NCBI RefSeq assembly: GCF_015207605.1
Contig: NZ_JADEWO010000008.1
Location: forward strand, 62,001-126,000
Reading direction: 5' to 3'
DNA: 64,000 nucleotides
Source of the DNA: Oculatella sp. LEGE 06141
GTDB taxonomy: Bacteria > Cyanobacteriota > Cyanobacteriia > Elainellales > Elainellaceae
The notes beneath the pieces were generated by a model. It searched no databases. It was not told the DNA's origin and saw nothing but the letters and a program-made list of their open reading frames with translations. This document shows, one piece after another, positions 1 to 9,351 of this stretch; positions within the stretch are counted from its first letter, which is position 1, and each line of letters begins with the position of its first letter. A program made the translations under genes and the position numbers.

Positions 1-3000
1 GCGAAGCGTTCGGGTAACTCTAACGTGGCTAATGCCTGATGCGGCCCTGCGTTAATCTGCTTTAGATTCGTCCAGCGAGGGCCAAACTCAGCCAGTCGAG
101 GTTCAGACGCATCCGATTGGTGGGACACGATTAGCGTTTGCTGACTACACTGGTCGGCAATGGCTGAAATGGAGTGGGCAGCAGATGGGGCATCGGTTAA
201 ACAAACAGCCGTTCCTTTTGCATGATCCTGCCATTGAGTTGGATCAACACCAGATTGACTTTTAACCACAAAGTCAATCTCCGTTCCTCGTCGCTGTAAC
301 TGTAGTTGAACCTGCTTGTTCTCAGTATCATTGACGCGAAGCGGACTGAGGAAGTAGACATTCTGAAGAGCAATTGCCCCTTCGAAGTGACAGTAATCTG
401 CCACAGCGGCTCGTGCCATTTCTAAGTAAGCTGTCCCCACTAACACTGCCGTTCCCTGAATGCGATGTTCACTCAGCACCCAATGGTTTTGAACGGTCAA
501 CTGAGTGACATAGATAGCTTGATTTAAATCTTCACTAATGCAGGTGTCCAGTAATGGATGATCAATGGCTCGACCGGACAGGACAGAAGCAGGAGACAGC
601 GCGCGCGATCGCCCGTTGAGCCGAGCCGCCATACCCACCTCTTTCCAGGTATCCCAGTTGATGGATAGCGTCAATGTCCCATCCTGATCAGACTTGTAGT
701 AAGCAAAGGCATCGAGAAAAGCATTGGCGGCACAGTAATCCACTTGCCCAACGCCGCCGATGATGGCATTCAGGGAGGAGCAAAGCACAAAGAAGTCTAG
801 CGGCAGATCTCGACAGACGTTACTGAGAATGACCGTACCGTTCACTTTGGGGGATAAAATCCGTTCAGTGACATCTCGTGTTTTGCCCTGGATGAGTCCG
901 CCACCAGGAGTTCCAGCGGCATGAATGACACCGTGAATTGTCCCAAAGTGTGCAAGGGACTGGGCGATCGCCTCCTGCATCTGAACCGGATGGGTTACAT
1001 CTGCACGAATCACCAAACAGTCTGCCCCTGAAGCCTCCAGTTGTTGCAGCAATCGAATTTTTTGACTGATTTCATCCTGTGATTCATGTGTCAACAACCA
1101 CTGCGACCAGTTTGCTTTATCTGGAAAGGCCGAACGTCCGATTAAAACGAGTCGAGCCTGCACGGTGGTAGCTAAGTATTCAGCGAATGCCAGTCCAATG
1201 CCTCCCAATCCACCTGTGATTAAATAAACGCCCTGCTCTTTGAGTGGTGGAACAGCCTGAATTTCGGTCAGTGGAAATGGCTCAAAGGTTTGAATCCACC
1301 GTTGCGAACCACGATAGGCAATGAAGCGATCGCTTGATTGTGCTTGCAGTTCTGCCACCAGTGCATCGATTAATGCCTGAAACGACTGACTTCCAGGTTC
1401 AGGCATCGTGATGTCAATCGTACGGCAGTTGAAATTGGGATATTCCTGCTCCATTACCCGAACGCAACCCAACGAGGTCGCCTTCTCCGGACAGAGACTA
1501 TCTGATCCAATCACCCGCTGCATATAGCTGGAAATAACCGTAATGTCGAGAGCATGATCGAAACTGTGTTTGCCCAATGCCTGTGCCAGAAACAGTAGGC
1601 TGTAGAACCCATTGGTTTGGCTGCGATCGATGGCTTCAGGATTGAGATCGGGTTGCTCTGGTGCGTCTACTGCCCAGCAGTGAATTATGCTGTGGGGCAA
1701 GCGATCGCCCGCCACCAAATCCCGAATGAGCTGATCGTAATGATCGGATTGGGCGGGATCAAGCGTATAGGTTCTGTCATTGATCCGCGCAAACGTATTG
1801 CCAAGTTGGGCGATCGTCACTGGATAGCCTTCTTGCTGCAAACGGTTTGCCAACGGAGTTCCAAGCCCCCACTCATCCACAAACATCAAGATCGGTGAAG
1901 ATGAAGTTGGAGACGGTTGCGGTTGCACTTTTGGGAGAACAGACTGCTTCCAAATAGGGAGATAAAACCAGTCTGCGATGTTGGCTTTCTGGGTTAATGC
2001 AGGTTGAGCGGAGTCCTGCGTTAGAGACGACGTTCGTTCAATCCAGTATCGCTGTCGTTCAAACGGATAGGTGGGGAGGGGCGATCGCCACCGTTGCTCA
2101 TGGGCATGAAATTCAGTCCAGTTGATCGCTACTCCAGATAACCAAAGCTGTCCCACCGTGTGCAGCAGCATCGCACTATCAGATTGGGCCTCTTGGGGAT
2201 GGCGCAGGGAAGCAAACACAACAGACTCCCCAACAGAATGCTGCCTGACAAAGGTACTTAAGGTTTGTCCTGGCCCCACTTCCAGCAAGATATGAGTCGG
2301 CTGACGGAGTAATTCACGAATCCCGTCACTAAACCGTACTGTTTGGCGCAAATGCCGCACCCAGTAATGCGGATCAGTTGCGTCAGCATCAGTCATCCAG
2401 GTACCACTAACGTTAGAAATAAAGGGGAGTTGAGGTGCTTTCAACGGCACCGTTTGTAGAGCGTCCGCAAAGGGTATCAGAATAGATTCAACCAACGGAG
2501 AGTGAAAAGCATGACTAACTTCCAATTGCCGACAGTGAAAACCTTGCTGTGTCAGCGTTCGCTGAAGTTGATCGATTGCTGATGGCTTTCCCGAAATGAC
2601 GCAGTGAGAGGGGCTGTTGTGACTGGCGATCGCCACATCCTGATTGAGCAGAGGCTGTACTTCCGCAATGGTTCCCTGCACCGACAGCATTGCCCCCGCC
2701 GGAAGTTGCTGCATCAGCTTGCCGCGAATCGCGATGAGCGTCAGTGCATCTTCCAGAGAGAAAACGCCTGCTAACGTTGCCGCGACATATTCCCCCAGGC
2801 TATGCCCAATGAGGGCTTTGGGTTGTACGCCCCAACTCATCCACAGTCGTGCCAGCGCATACTCCACCACAAAAAGAGCAGGTTGGGCGTAGCGGGTTTC
2901 GCTCAGCAACGTTGATGGTAGATCATTGTTGGGATAGAGAATGTCTCGTAAGTCAAAGCCTAGTTCAGGTTTGAGGAGCTGGCAGCACTGATCTACCTGC

Positions 3001-4682
3001 TGCCGAAACGTGGGTTCTGTGTCGTATAACTCGCGCCCCATGTTGACGTACTGCGCCCCCTGCCCAGGAAACAAAAAAGCGATCGCCTTTTGTCCAGGTT
3101 GCCGATCGGAGTGATACTGAGTCAAAACTCGCTGAGGATAGGGAGTAGAAAGAACCTGCACCGCATCTAGGCGATCGCGACAAACGACCATACGGCGATA
3201 GTCGAAGGATTTGCGACCGACGTGCAGTGTATAGGCAACATCCGCCAGGTTCAGCTCTGAATGGTGCTGAAGGCAAATGGCTAAGTTTTTAGTGGCTGTG
3301 TCTAATGCCGATTCGGTTTTGGCAGAGAGTAATAAAAGTTGCCAGGGACGCAATGATGGCTGTGATGGGGCCATCGGCGGCGCTTCCTGGAGAATGATAT
3401 GGGCGTTGGTGCCACCCATGCCAAAAGAACTCACCCCCGCCCATCGTGGCGTAGTGGAGTGCCAGTCCGTCAGCTTAGTGTTGACATAAAACGGACTGTT
3501 GGTAAAGTCAATTTGGGGATTCGGTTGCTCAAAGTGGAGACTGGGCGGAATTTGTCGGTGCTTCAGCGCTAGAACCGTTTTAATTAATCCTGCAATGCCA
3601 GATGCCGAAACCAGATGCCCCACATTGCTTTTAACGGAGCCAATGGCGCAAAATCCAGTATTAGTTGTTCCAGTCCGAAAAGCTTTAGTCAACGCTTGAA
3701 TTTCAATAGGGTCGCCTAATGCCGTTCCCGTTCCGTGGGCTTCAACATAACTAATCGTGTCTGGTGATACGCCCGATGCCGATAAAGCTTCGACAATCAC
3801 TTCCGCCTGCCCTTCCACACTGGGAGCGGTATAGCTGACTTTGAGTGAGCCATCATTGTTGATAGCAGACCCTTTAATCACGGCATGAATCGGATCGCGA
3901 TCGGCCATTGCCTCTTTTAACCGCTTCAACACCACAATCCCGATGCCGCTGCCAAAAATCGTTCCCTGAGCCTTGGCATCAAAGGTACGGCAGTGACCAT
4001 CTGGGGAGAAAATATCATCGGCTCGATATGGGTAGCCCTGATTCTGGGGCATTTTGATCGACACCCCCCCTGCCAATGCCATATCACACTCATAATTGAG
4101 CAAACTTTGACATGCCACATGCACTGCTACCAATGAGGTCGAGCAGGCGGTTTGAATATTTAGACTGGGACCTTTCAAATTGAACTTGTAAGAAATGCGC
4201 GTTGGCAAGAAATCCTTGCTATTGCCGAATGTAATTTGTTCACCCAGTGCCGCAATTAAGTCTTGATTGGAATACAGGTTGATCAAGTAACTGTTCATGT
4301 TTGCGCCCGCATAAACACCAATGGCCCCCTGCGGTACGTATCCTGCTCCTTCCAATGCTTCCCAGGCGCACTCTAAAAAGAGGCGATGCTGGGGGTCCAT
4401 AATTTCGGCTTCACGGGGTGAAATCCCGAAGAAGGTGGCATCAAACCATTCAATCTTTTCAAGTCTGGAGGCGGCTTTAACATAGTGAGGATGGTTGAAC
4501 GTATCAGGTGCGACTCCGGCAGCTATCAATTCCTCATCGGTGAGCCAGGAAATGGACTCTACACCATCACGGAGGTTGCGCCAGAAGTCTTCCAGCGTTG
4601 CGGCTCCTGGAAATCGTCCCGCCATGCCAACAATGGCAATATCCAAGTCATCAATGATGTAGTCCAATGTCTCGGTCTCCAT
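1..4682 (-). CDS. Type I polyketide synthase, KS-AT-KR-DH (C-terminus beyond left edge)
   Basis: About 1560 residues are present and no stop is reached. The start ATG (4680-4682) opens METETLDYIIDDLDIAIVG. KS: catalytic Cys in ACSTSLVAVH (about residue 179), His in EAHGTGT and NVGHL. AT: GHSLGEYVAA (about 624) and a HAFH motif, which in this family means malonyl-CoA. KR: cofactor loop TGGLGGIG (about 1157) with Lys (PKVNG), Ser, Tyr and Asn (YCAAN) all kept, so it should be active. A dehydratase hot-dog fold follows the KR rather than preceding it; its catalytic His is near residue 1405 (nt 465-467), and the usual Pro of HxxxGxxxxP is Val. The protein would add a malonyl unit, reduce it and perhaps dehydrate it. 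It is last of the cluster genes visible, 55 bp after the previous PKS; a carrier domain, further modules and a release domain must lie to the left. Confidence 0.93.
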   Translation of the reverse strand, partial: METETLDYIIDDLDIAIVGMAGRFPGAATLEDFWRNLRDGVESISWLTDEELIAAGVAPDTFNHPHYVKAASRLEKIEWFDATFFGISPREAEIMDPQHRLFLECAWEALEGAGYVPQGAIGVYAGANMNSYLINLYSNQDLIAALGEQITFGNSKDFLPTRISYKFNLKGPSLNIQTACSTSLVAVHVACQSLLNYECDMALAGGVSIKMPQNQGYPYRADDIFSPDGHCRTFDAKAQGTIFGSGIGIVVLKRLKEAMADRDPIHAVIKGSAINNDGSLKVSYTAPSVEGQAEVIVEALSASGVSPDTISYVEAHGTGTALGDPIEIQALTKAFRTGTTNTGFCAIGSVKSNVGHLVSASGIAGLIKTVLALKHRQIPPSLHFEQPNPQIDFTNSPFYVNTKLTDWHSTTPRWAGVSSFGMGGTNAHIILQEAPPMAPSQPSLRPWQLLLLSAKTESALDTATKNLAICLQHHSELNLADVAYTLHVGRKSFDYRRMVVCRDRLDAVQVLSTPYPQRVLTQYHSDRQPGQKAIAFLFPGQGAQYVNMGRELYDTEPTFRQQVDQCCQLLKPELGFDLRDILYPNNDLPSTLLSETRYAQPALFVVEYALARLWMSWGVQPKALIGHSLGEYVAATLAGVFSLEDALTLIAIRGKLMQQLPAGAMLSVQGTIAEVQPLLNQDVAIASHNSPSHCVISGKPSAIDQLQRTLTQQGFHCRQLEVSHAFHSPLVESILIPFADALQTVPLKAPQLPFISNVSGTWMTDADATDPHYWVRHLRQTVRFSDGIRELLRQPTHILLEVGPGQTLSTFVRQHSVGESVVFASLRHPQEAQSDSAMLLHTVGQLWLSGVAINWTEFHAHEQRWRSPLPTYPFERQRYWIERTSSLTQDSAQPALTQKANIADWFYLPIWKQSVLPKVQPQPSPTSSSPILMFVDEWGLGTPLANRLQQEGYPVTIAQLGNTFARINDRTYTLDPAQSDHYDQLIRDLVAGDRLPHSIIHCWAVDAPEQPDLNPEAIDRSQTNGFYSLLFLAQALGKHSFDHALDITVISSYMQRVIGSDSLCPEKATSLGCVRVMEQEYPNFNCRTIDITMPEPGSQSFQALIDALVAELQAQSSDRFIAYRGSQRWIQTFEPFPLTEIQAVPPLKEQGVYLITGGLGGIGLAFAEYLATTVQARLVLIGRSAFPDKANWSQWLLTHESQDEISQKIRLLQQLEASGADCLVIRADVTHPVQMQEAIAQSLAHFGTIHGVIHAAGTPGGGLIQGKTRDVTERILSPKVNGTVILSNVCRDLPLDFFVLCSSLNAIIGGVGQVDYCAANAFLDAFAYYKSDQDGTLTLSINWDTWKEVGMAARLNGRSRALSPASVLSGRAIDHPLLDTCISEDLNQAIYVTQLTVQNHWVLSEHRIQGTAVLVGTAYLEMARAAVADYCHFEGAIALQNVYFLSPLRVNDTENKQVQLQLQRRGTEIDFVVKSQSGVDPTQWQDHAKGTAVCLTDAPSAAHSISAIADQCSQQTLIVSHQSDASEPRLAEFGPRWTNLKQINAGPHQALATLELPERF

Positions 4683-4737
4683 GTCTCTACCTAAAACCCA
4701 TTCAATGCCACGCGCAGCGATGCCACAGCAAGCGCTA

Positions 4738-7700
4738 TCATCGTCGTTGCTGCTTTGTTTCTCGGCGTTTTTGTCCTCGCGTTGAACTGGCAACCAGGGG
4801 TGCTTCTTCCTGGTCGTCCTGCCTCAGGAGTGCGGCTAAAGCATTGACCGTCGGCCGTTCATACAAACTGACAACGGGAATTTGAATATTTAACGCCTGT
4901 TTTAACTGGGCGACAACCTGGATACTGCTGAGGGAGTTACCGCCTAAATCAAAGAAGTTATCGTTCATACCAATCTGGGTAACACCCAATACTTGCTGCC
5001 AAATACTGGCAACGGTTTGCTCCAGATCAGTGCGAGAGTTGATCTTCTGAACGGATTGGATAGCAGGTGAAATGACTGGCTGACTTGAAGACGTGGCTCG
5101 AACAGACTCCAACTTCAACCATTGATCCATGCGAACCTTGAGATCGCTTGTTGAAACCACCACTTGCGCCAGAGTCTTCAAGGCAAGGAGTCGTTCAAAG
5201 GCCGCGATTCCTTCACTGGGGCTAATGGCGTGAACTAACGTTGAGTCGGCGATCGCCCCTCTATCCACGTCGGTACTGACCTGCCACGCATCCCAATTGA
5301 TGCTCAACATCGGGATATCACGGTGGCAACGCTGGCGACGAGCCACGGCATCCATAAAACTATTCGCCGCCGCATAGGCCGCAAATCCCAATCCACCCAG
5401 AACGGATGCCAGGGACGAAAATAGCAGACAAAAATCTAGCGACTTGCCCCGCAAAACTTTTTCTAACGTTAGGACTCCATTCACTTTTGCCTGGAACTGT
5501 CGCTGACAGTCTGCCAGGGTTAGATCCTGAATGGTTCGCCGATCGCCTGCAATACCCGCCGCATGAATCACGCCGTGAATGTCTCCACACTGTTGATAAA
5601 CTTGGGCGATCGCCCGTTGCAGTTGTGCCTCATCTCCCACATCTGCTTGAATCACTAAAACCTTAGCTCCCAGGTGTTCCAACCGTTGAATTTGTTGGAT
5701 GCGGGAACGGGTAACATCCTGATCCGGATAGGTCTCTAGCCACTGCGGCCAGAGCGATCGCTCTGGCAGTCCGGATCGACTCATGAGTACTAAGGTTGCC
5801 TTGACCGTTTGAGCCAGGTATGTTGCAAAGGTCAATCCCAACTTGCCGAATCCACCCGTAATGATATAGACCCCCCTGTCTCGCATATATTGAGACTTAG
5901 TGTCAGTAAGTTGAACCGCTTCAAAGTCCTGAATCCAGCGGTGGTTTCCCCGGTAGGCCACGACCAAATCCACGGATGTAGTCAGTTCTACACAGATCTG
6001 TTCGGCAATCCGCTGGATGCCTGTTTGCCTACTTGTCCCGGTGATGGATAGGCTAACGTCAATACTGTGACAGGTAATATGGGGATACTCCTGGGGAATA
6101 ACTTTGCACAGCCCCAGACTGGTGGCCTGGGTAGGACAAAGAACTTCATCACCCACTATATCGTAAATACTATTAGTAATTATTCTCAATTGCAAGGGTT
6201 TTGTTATCGCTTGTTGCCCAATGGCTTGCGTAAAGTACAGCAGACTATTAAAACCTAACGCCGTATCGGGAGAATCATCCCCTGTTGTGGTTGCCAGGTT
6301 CCACAGGTGAATAACGGCATCGGGAAGGGAGTGGGAGTCCGCCAGGGATTGAATCAGGGTGTCATAGTCGGCTCGATGTTGAGGATTGATGCCATATTCA
6401 TCCTCATTGATGTGGGTAAACTCCCGGCTGCACGTCACGGTGATGACGGTCTTGTTTTGTTGGTGCAAGCGGGTGGCGATCGCCTGTCCAATGCCGTAAG
6501 TATCCGCAAAGATAAGCCAGCACTGGGGCTGTTGTTCACACCTGGGCTGAAGCAAGTCGGGTGGAACCGTTTGCTTCCAGGTCGGGAGATAAAACCAGTC
6601 TGCAACGTCCAATGGTTGAGCTTGTGACGTAGAGGGTAGGGCACTCGATTCACTCAAGCTAGGTTCAATCCAGTAGCGCTGCCGCTCAAAGGGATAGGTA
6701 GGGAGGGGCGATCGCCGCCGCTGCTCGTGGGCAGAAAAGGCTTGCCAATTGATAGAACCGCCAGTCAGCCAGAGTTTGCCAAGGGTTTGCAGCAGAAATG
6801 CAACATCAGACTGTTGTTCTTGGGGATGACGTAATGAAGACAGGACGGTGACCGACGCAGTACCATCCAGGGTTTGTTTTGCCAGGGTGCTCAATGTGCG
6901 TCCAGGTCCGACTTCCAGCAGGATTTGCGCCGAGGACTGGAGTACCTTGATACCTTCTGTAAACCGCACCGTTTGCCGTAGATGCTTTACCCAGTAGTGA
7001 GGATTTGTAGCTTCGGCGGGTGTGATCCAGGTGCCCATCACATTCGAGATAAAAGGGATGTTGGGAGCCTGGAGGAAAACCTGATTGACCTGTGCCAGGA
7101 ACGGTTCCAGGATCGGGTTCATCATGGGAGAGTGAAAGGCATGGGATGTATGCAGTAAGCGGCAGGTAATACCCTGCTGGGTGAGGCGATCGCTCAACGT
7201 TTGGATGGCTTGACTCACTCCAGAAACGACACATCCACAAGGCGCATTGTGAGCCGCGAGAGTTACTTCATCATTCAAAAAGGGCTGTAACTCTGTTTCG
7301 CAGAGAGATACCGCTAACATACTTCCCGGGGGAATCTGTTGCATTAAGCGGCCTCGCATCGCCACGAGTTTTAAGGCATCGTCCAGGCTAAACACCCCAG
7401 ACAAACAGGCTGCCACATACTCCCCAATGCTATGGCCGATCATGGCACTGGGTTTCACGCCCCAACTCATCCACAGTTGCGCCAGTGCGTATTCAATCAC
7501 AAAGATCGCAGGTTGGGCGTAGCGAGTTTGGGTCAGGAGGGAAGAGGCTGGGGTTGGAGCTTGGGGATATAAAATATCGCGCAAATCTAATCCCAGGTGC
7601 GGTTTTAGAAGTTGACAGCATTGATCAACCTGTTCCTGGAAGCCGGGTTCTGTGTCATACAGCTCGCGTCCCATATCCCCGTACTGCGAACCCTGTCCAG

Positions 7701-9315
7701 GAAACATGAATACGAGTTGCGGTGAAGGGGACTGAACGAGGTTTGTGAACACGGATGGTGAATCAGGATGTTTCAACGCGTTCACGGCATCGTCGAGATC
7801 CTGGCAAACGATCGCCCGTCGATGGTCAAAGGCTTGCCGCCCAACCTGGAGAGTATAGGCGACATCGGCCAACTTGGGACGAGCCTGCTGGAGGTGGTCG
7901 GCGAGATTCCGCGTAGCGACGTCTAACGCCGATGGAGTCTTCGCGGATAGCAGCAGGAGTTGATGGGATCGGGAGGCTCCAGAGGATAGAATCGGGGCTT
8001 CCTCCAGCACCACATGAGCATTGGTGCCTCCCATGCCGAAGGAACTAACGCCTGCCCGCCTCGGCGTACTGGATTGCCAGTCCGTCAGCGTTGTATTGAC
8101 ATAAAACGGACTGTTAGTAAAGTCAATCCTGGAATTAGGTTGCTGAAAATGCAGGCTGGGTGGAATCTTTCGGTGTTGTAGTGCCAGGATTGTCTTAATT
8201 AAACCAGTGACACCAGCAGCAACGCCCAAATGACCAATGTTTGTTTTAACCGAACCAATGGCGCAACACCCAGTTTGCAGTTGAAAGGCTTGGGTTAGTG
8301 CAGCAATCTCAATGGGGTCGCCTAGTGCCGTTCCAGTGCCGTGGGCTTCAATGTAAGTAATCGTGGCAGGATCAACATCGGCGATCGCCTGCGCCGCCTG
8401 AATCACCTTCGCCTGACTATCAATGCGAGGAGCCGTATAGCTAACTTTCAATGCTCCGTCGTTGTTAATGGCAGAACCTTTGATCACCGCTCGAATGCAG
8501 TCTCCATCGGCGATCGCATCCTCCAATCGTTTCAGAGCCACAATCCCCACGCCATTACCGCCAACCGTGCCATTGGCCTGAGCATCAAAGGCGCGACAGT
8601 GACCATCGGGGGATAAAATATCGCCTTCCTGATAGCGATACCCGCTCTTTTGCTGCGCTGAAACCCCTACACCGCCCGCCAGAGCTATATCACATTCGCC
8701 ATTCAGCACGCTTTGGCAAGCAAGATGCACCGCCACCAATGAGGTAGAACAAGCTGTTTCAATGGTGCAGCTTGGCCCCTCTAAATTCAGCTTGTAAGAG
8801 ACGCGAGTGGTTAAATTGCCCGGATCATTGCCCAGCAAAATTTGATTGGGACTGACAGAGGCTAAGAGGCGATCGCGGTTGGGGAACAGGTTCACTAACA
8901 AATAGCTACTCAGTCGAGCTCCCCCATAGACACCAATTGAGCCGTCATAGCGGTGTGGGTCATATCCCGCATCCTCTAGCGCTTCCCACGCACATTCGAG
9001 GAACAGCCGATGTTGCGGATCAAGGATTTCAGCCTCTCTGGGAGAGAAACCAAAGAAAGCCGCGTCGAATTGATCACTGTCTGCTAAGATGCCTCCCGCC
9101 CTGACATGGTTAGGGTCATTCATCAGCACCAAATCAACGCCAGACTGCTCCAATTCCTCAGGCGTAAAGAATGAAATAGACTCTTTGCCCTCGCATAAGT
9201 TCTGCCAGAACTGGGCAACGTTTTTGGCACCCGGAAAGCGCCCGGATAGACCAACGACGGCTATTTCGAGTCCGTTCAGCGAATTTCCTGGATAGCTGGT
9301 GGTTGGATCACTCAT
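4738..9315 (-). CDS. Type I polyketide synthase module, KS-AT-KR-ACP
   Basis: 1525 residues, one extension module. KS: Cys in ETACSTSLVAVH (about 185), His in EAHGTGTALGDP and NIGHLG. AT: GHSIGEYVAA (about 625) and HAFH, predicting malonyl-CoA. KR: TGGFGKLG (about 1155), Lys in AKVNG, Ser in FSSLASV, Tyr and Asn in YAAAN, so all active-site residues are present and a beta-hydroxyl is expected. ACP: phosphopantetheine Ser in DLGGNSLSS (about 1458). There is no DH, ER or methyltransferase. The last 25 residues are rich in Arg, Lys and Gln, a tail shared with other proteins of this line that hand on to a PKS. It follows the Ser-loading NRPS by 36 bp, so it would extend a Ser residue to a statine-like 4-amino-3-hydroxy acid (inference). 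Confidence 0.95.
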   Translation of the reverse strand: MSDPTTSYPGNSLNGLEIAVVGLSGRFPGAKNVAQFWQNLCEGKESISFFTPEELEQSGVDLVLMNDPNHVRAGGILADSDQFDAAFFGFSPREAEILDPQHRLFLECAWEALEDAGYDPHRYDGSIGVYGGARLSSYLLVNLFPNRDRLLASVSPNQILLGNDPGNLTTRVSYKLNLEGPSCTIETACSTSLVAVHLACQSVLNGECDIALAGGVGVSAQQKSGYRYQEGDILSPDGHCRAFDAQANGTVGGNGVGIVALKRLEDAIADGDCIRAVIKGSAINNDGALKVSYTAPRIDSQAKVIQAAQAIADVDPATITYIEAHGTGTALGDPIEIAALTQAFQLQTGCCAIGSVKTNIGHLGVAAGVTGLIKTILALQHRKIPPSLHFQQPNSRIDFTNSPFYVNTTLTDWQSSTPRRAGVSSFGMGGTNAHVVLEEAPILSSGASRSHQLLLLSAKTPSALDVATRNLADHLQQARPKLADVAYTLQVGRQAFDHRRAIVCQDLDDAVNALKHPDSPSVFTNLVQSPSPQLVFMFPGQGSQYGDMGRELYDTEPGFQEQVDQCCQLLKPHLGLDLRDILYPQAPTPASSLLTQTRYAQPAIFVIEYALAQLWMSWGVKPSAMIGHSIGEYVAACLSGVFSLDDALKLVAMRGRLMQQIPPGSMLAVSLCETELQPFLNDEVTLAAHNAPCGCVVSGVSQAIQTLSDRLTQQGITCRLLHTSHAFHSPMMNPILEPFLAQVNQVFLQAPNIPFISNVMGTWITPAEATNPHYWVKHLRQTVRFTEGIKVLQSSAQILLEVGPGRTLSTLAKQTLDGTASVTVLSSLRHPQEQQSDVAFLLQTLGKLWLTGGSINWQAFSAHEQRRRSPLPTYPFERQRYWIEPSLSESSALPSTSQAQPLDVADWFYLPTWKQTVPPDLLQPRCEQQPQCWLIFADTYGIGQAIATRLHQQNKTVITVTCSREFTHINEDEYGINPQHRADYDTLIQSLADSHSLPDAVIHLWNLATTTGDDSPDTALGFNSLLYFTQAIGQQAITKPLQLRIITNSIYDIVGDEVLCPTQATSLGLCKVIPQEYPHITCHSIDVSLSITGTSRQTGIQRIAEQICVELTTSVDLVVAYRGNHRWIQDFEAVQLTDTKSQYMRDRGVYIITGGFGKLGLTFATYLAQTVKATLVLMSRSGLPERSLWPQWLETYPDQDVTRSRIQQIQRLEHLGAKVLVIQADVGDEAQLQRAIAQVYQQCGDIHGVIHAAGIAGDRRTIQDLTLADCQRQFQAKVNGVLTLEKVLRGKSLDFCLLFSSLASVLGGLGFAAYAAANSFMDAVARRQRCHRDIPMLSINWDAWQVSTDVDRGAIADSTLVHAISPSEGIAAFERLLALKTLAQVVVSTSDLKVRMDQWLKLESVRATSSSQPVISPAIQSVQKINSRTDLEQTVASIWQQVLGVTQIGMNDNFFDLGGNSLSSIQVVAQLKQALNIQIPVVSLYERPTVNALAALLRQDDQEEAPLVASSTRGQKRRETKQQRR

Positions 9316-9351
9316 AGTTCAAACTGGATGGAATTACCTGTACATGCACCG

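Noticed and set aside
1-4682. Thioesterase or reductase release domain
   Set aside because: No release motif appears before the left edge; the last visible domain is the first part of a DH.
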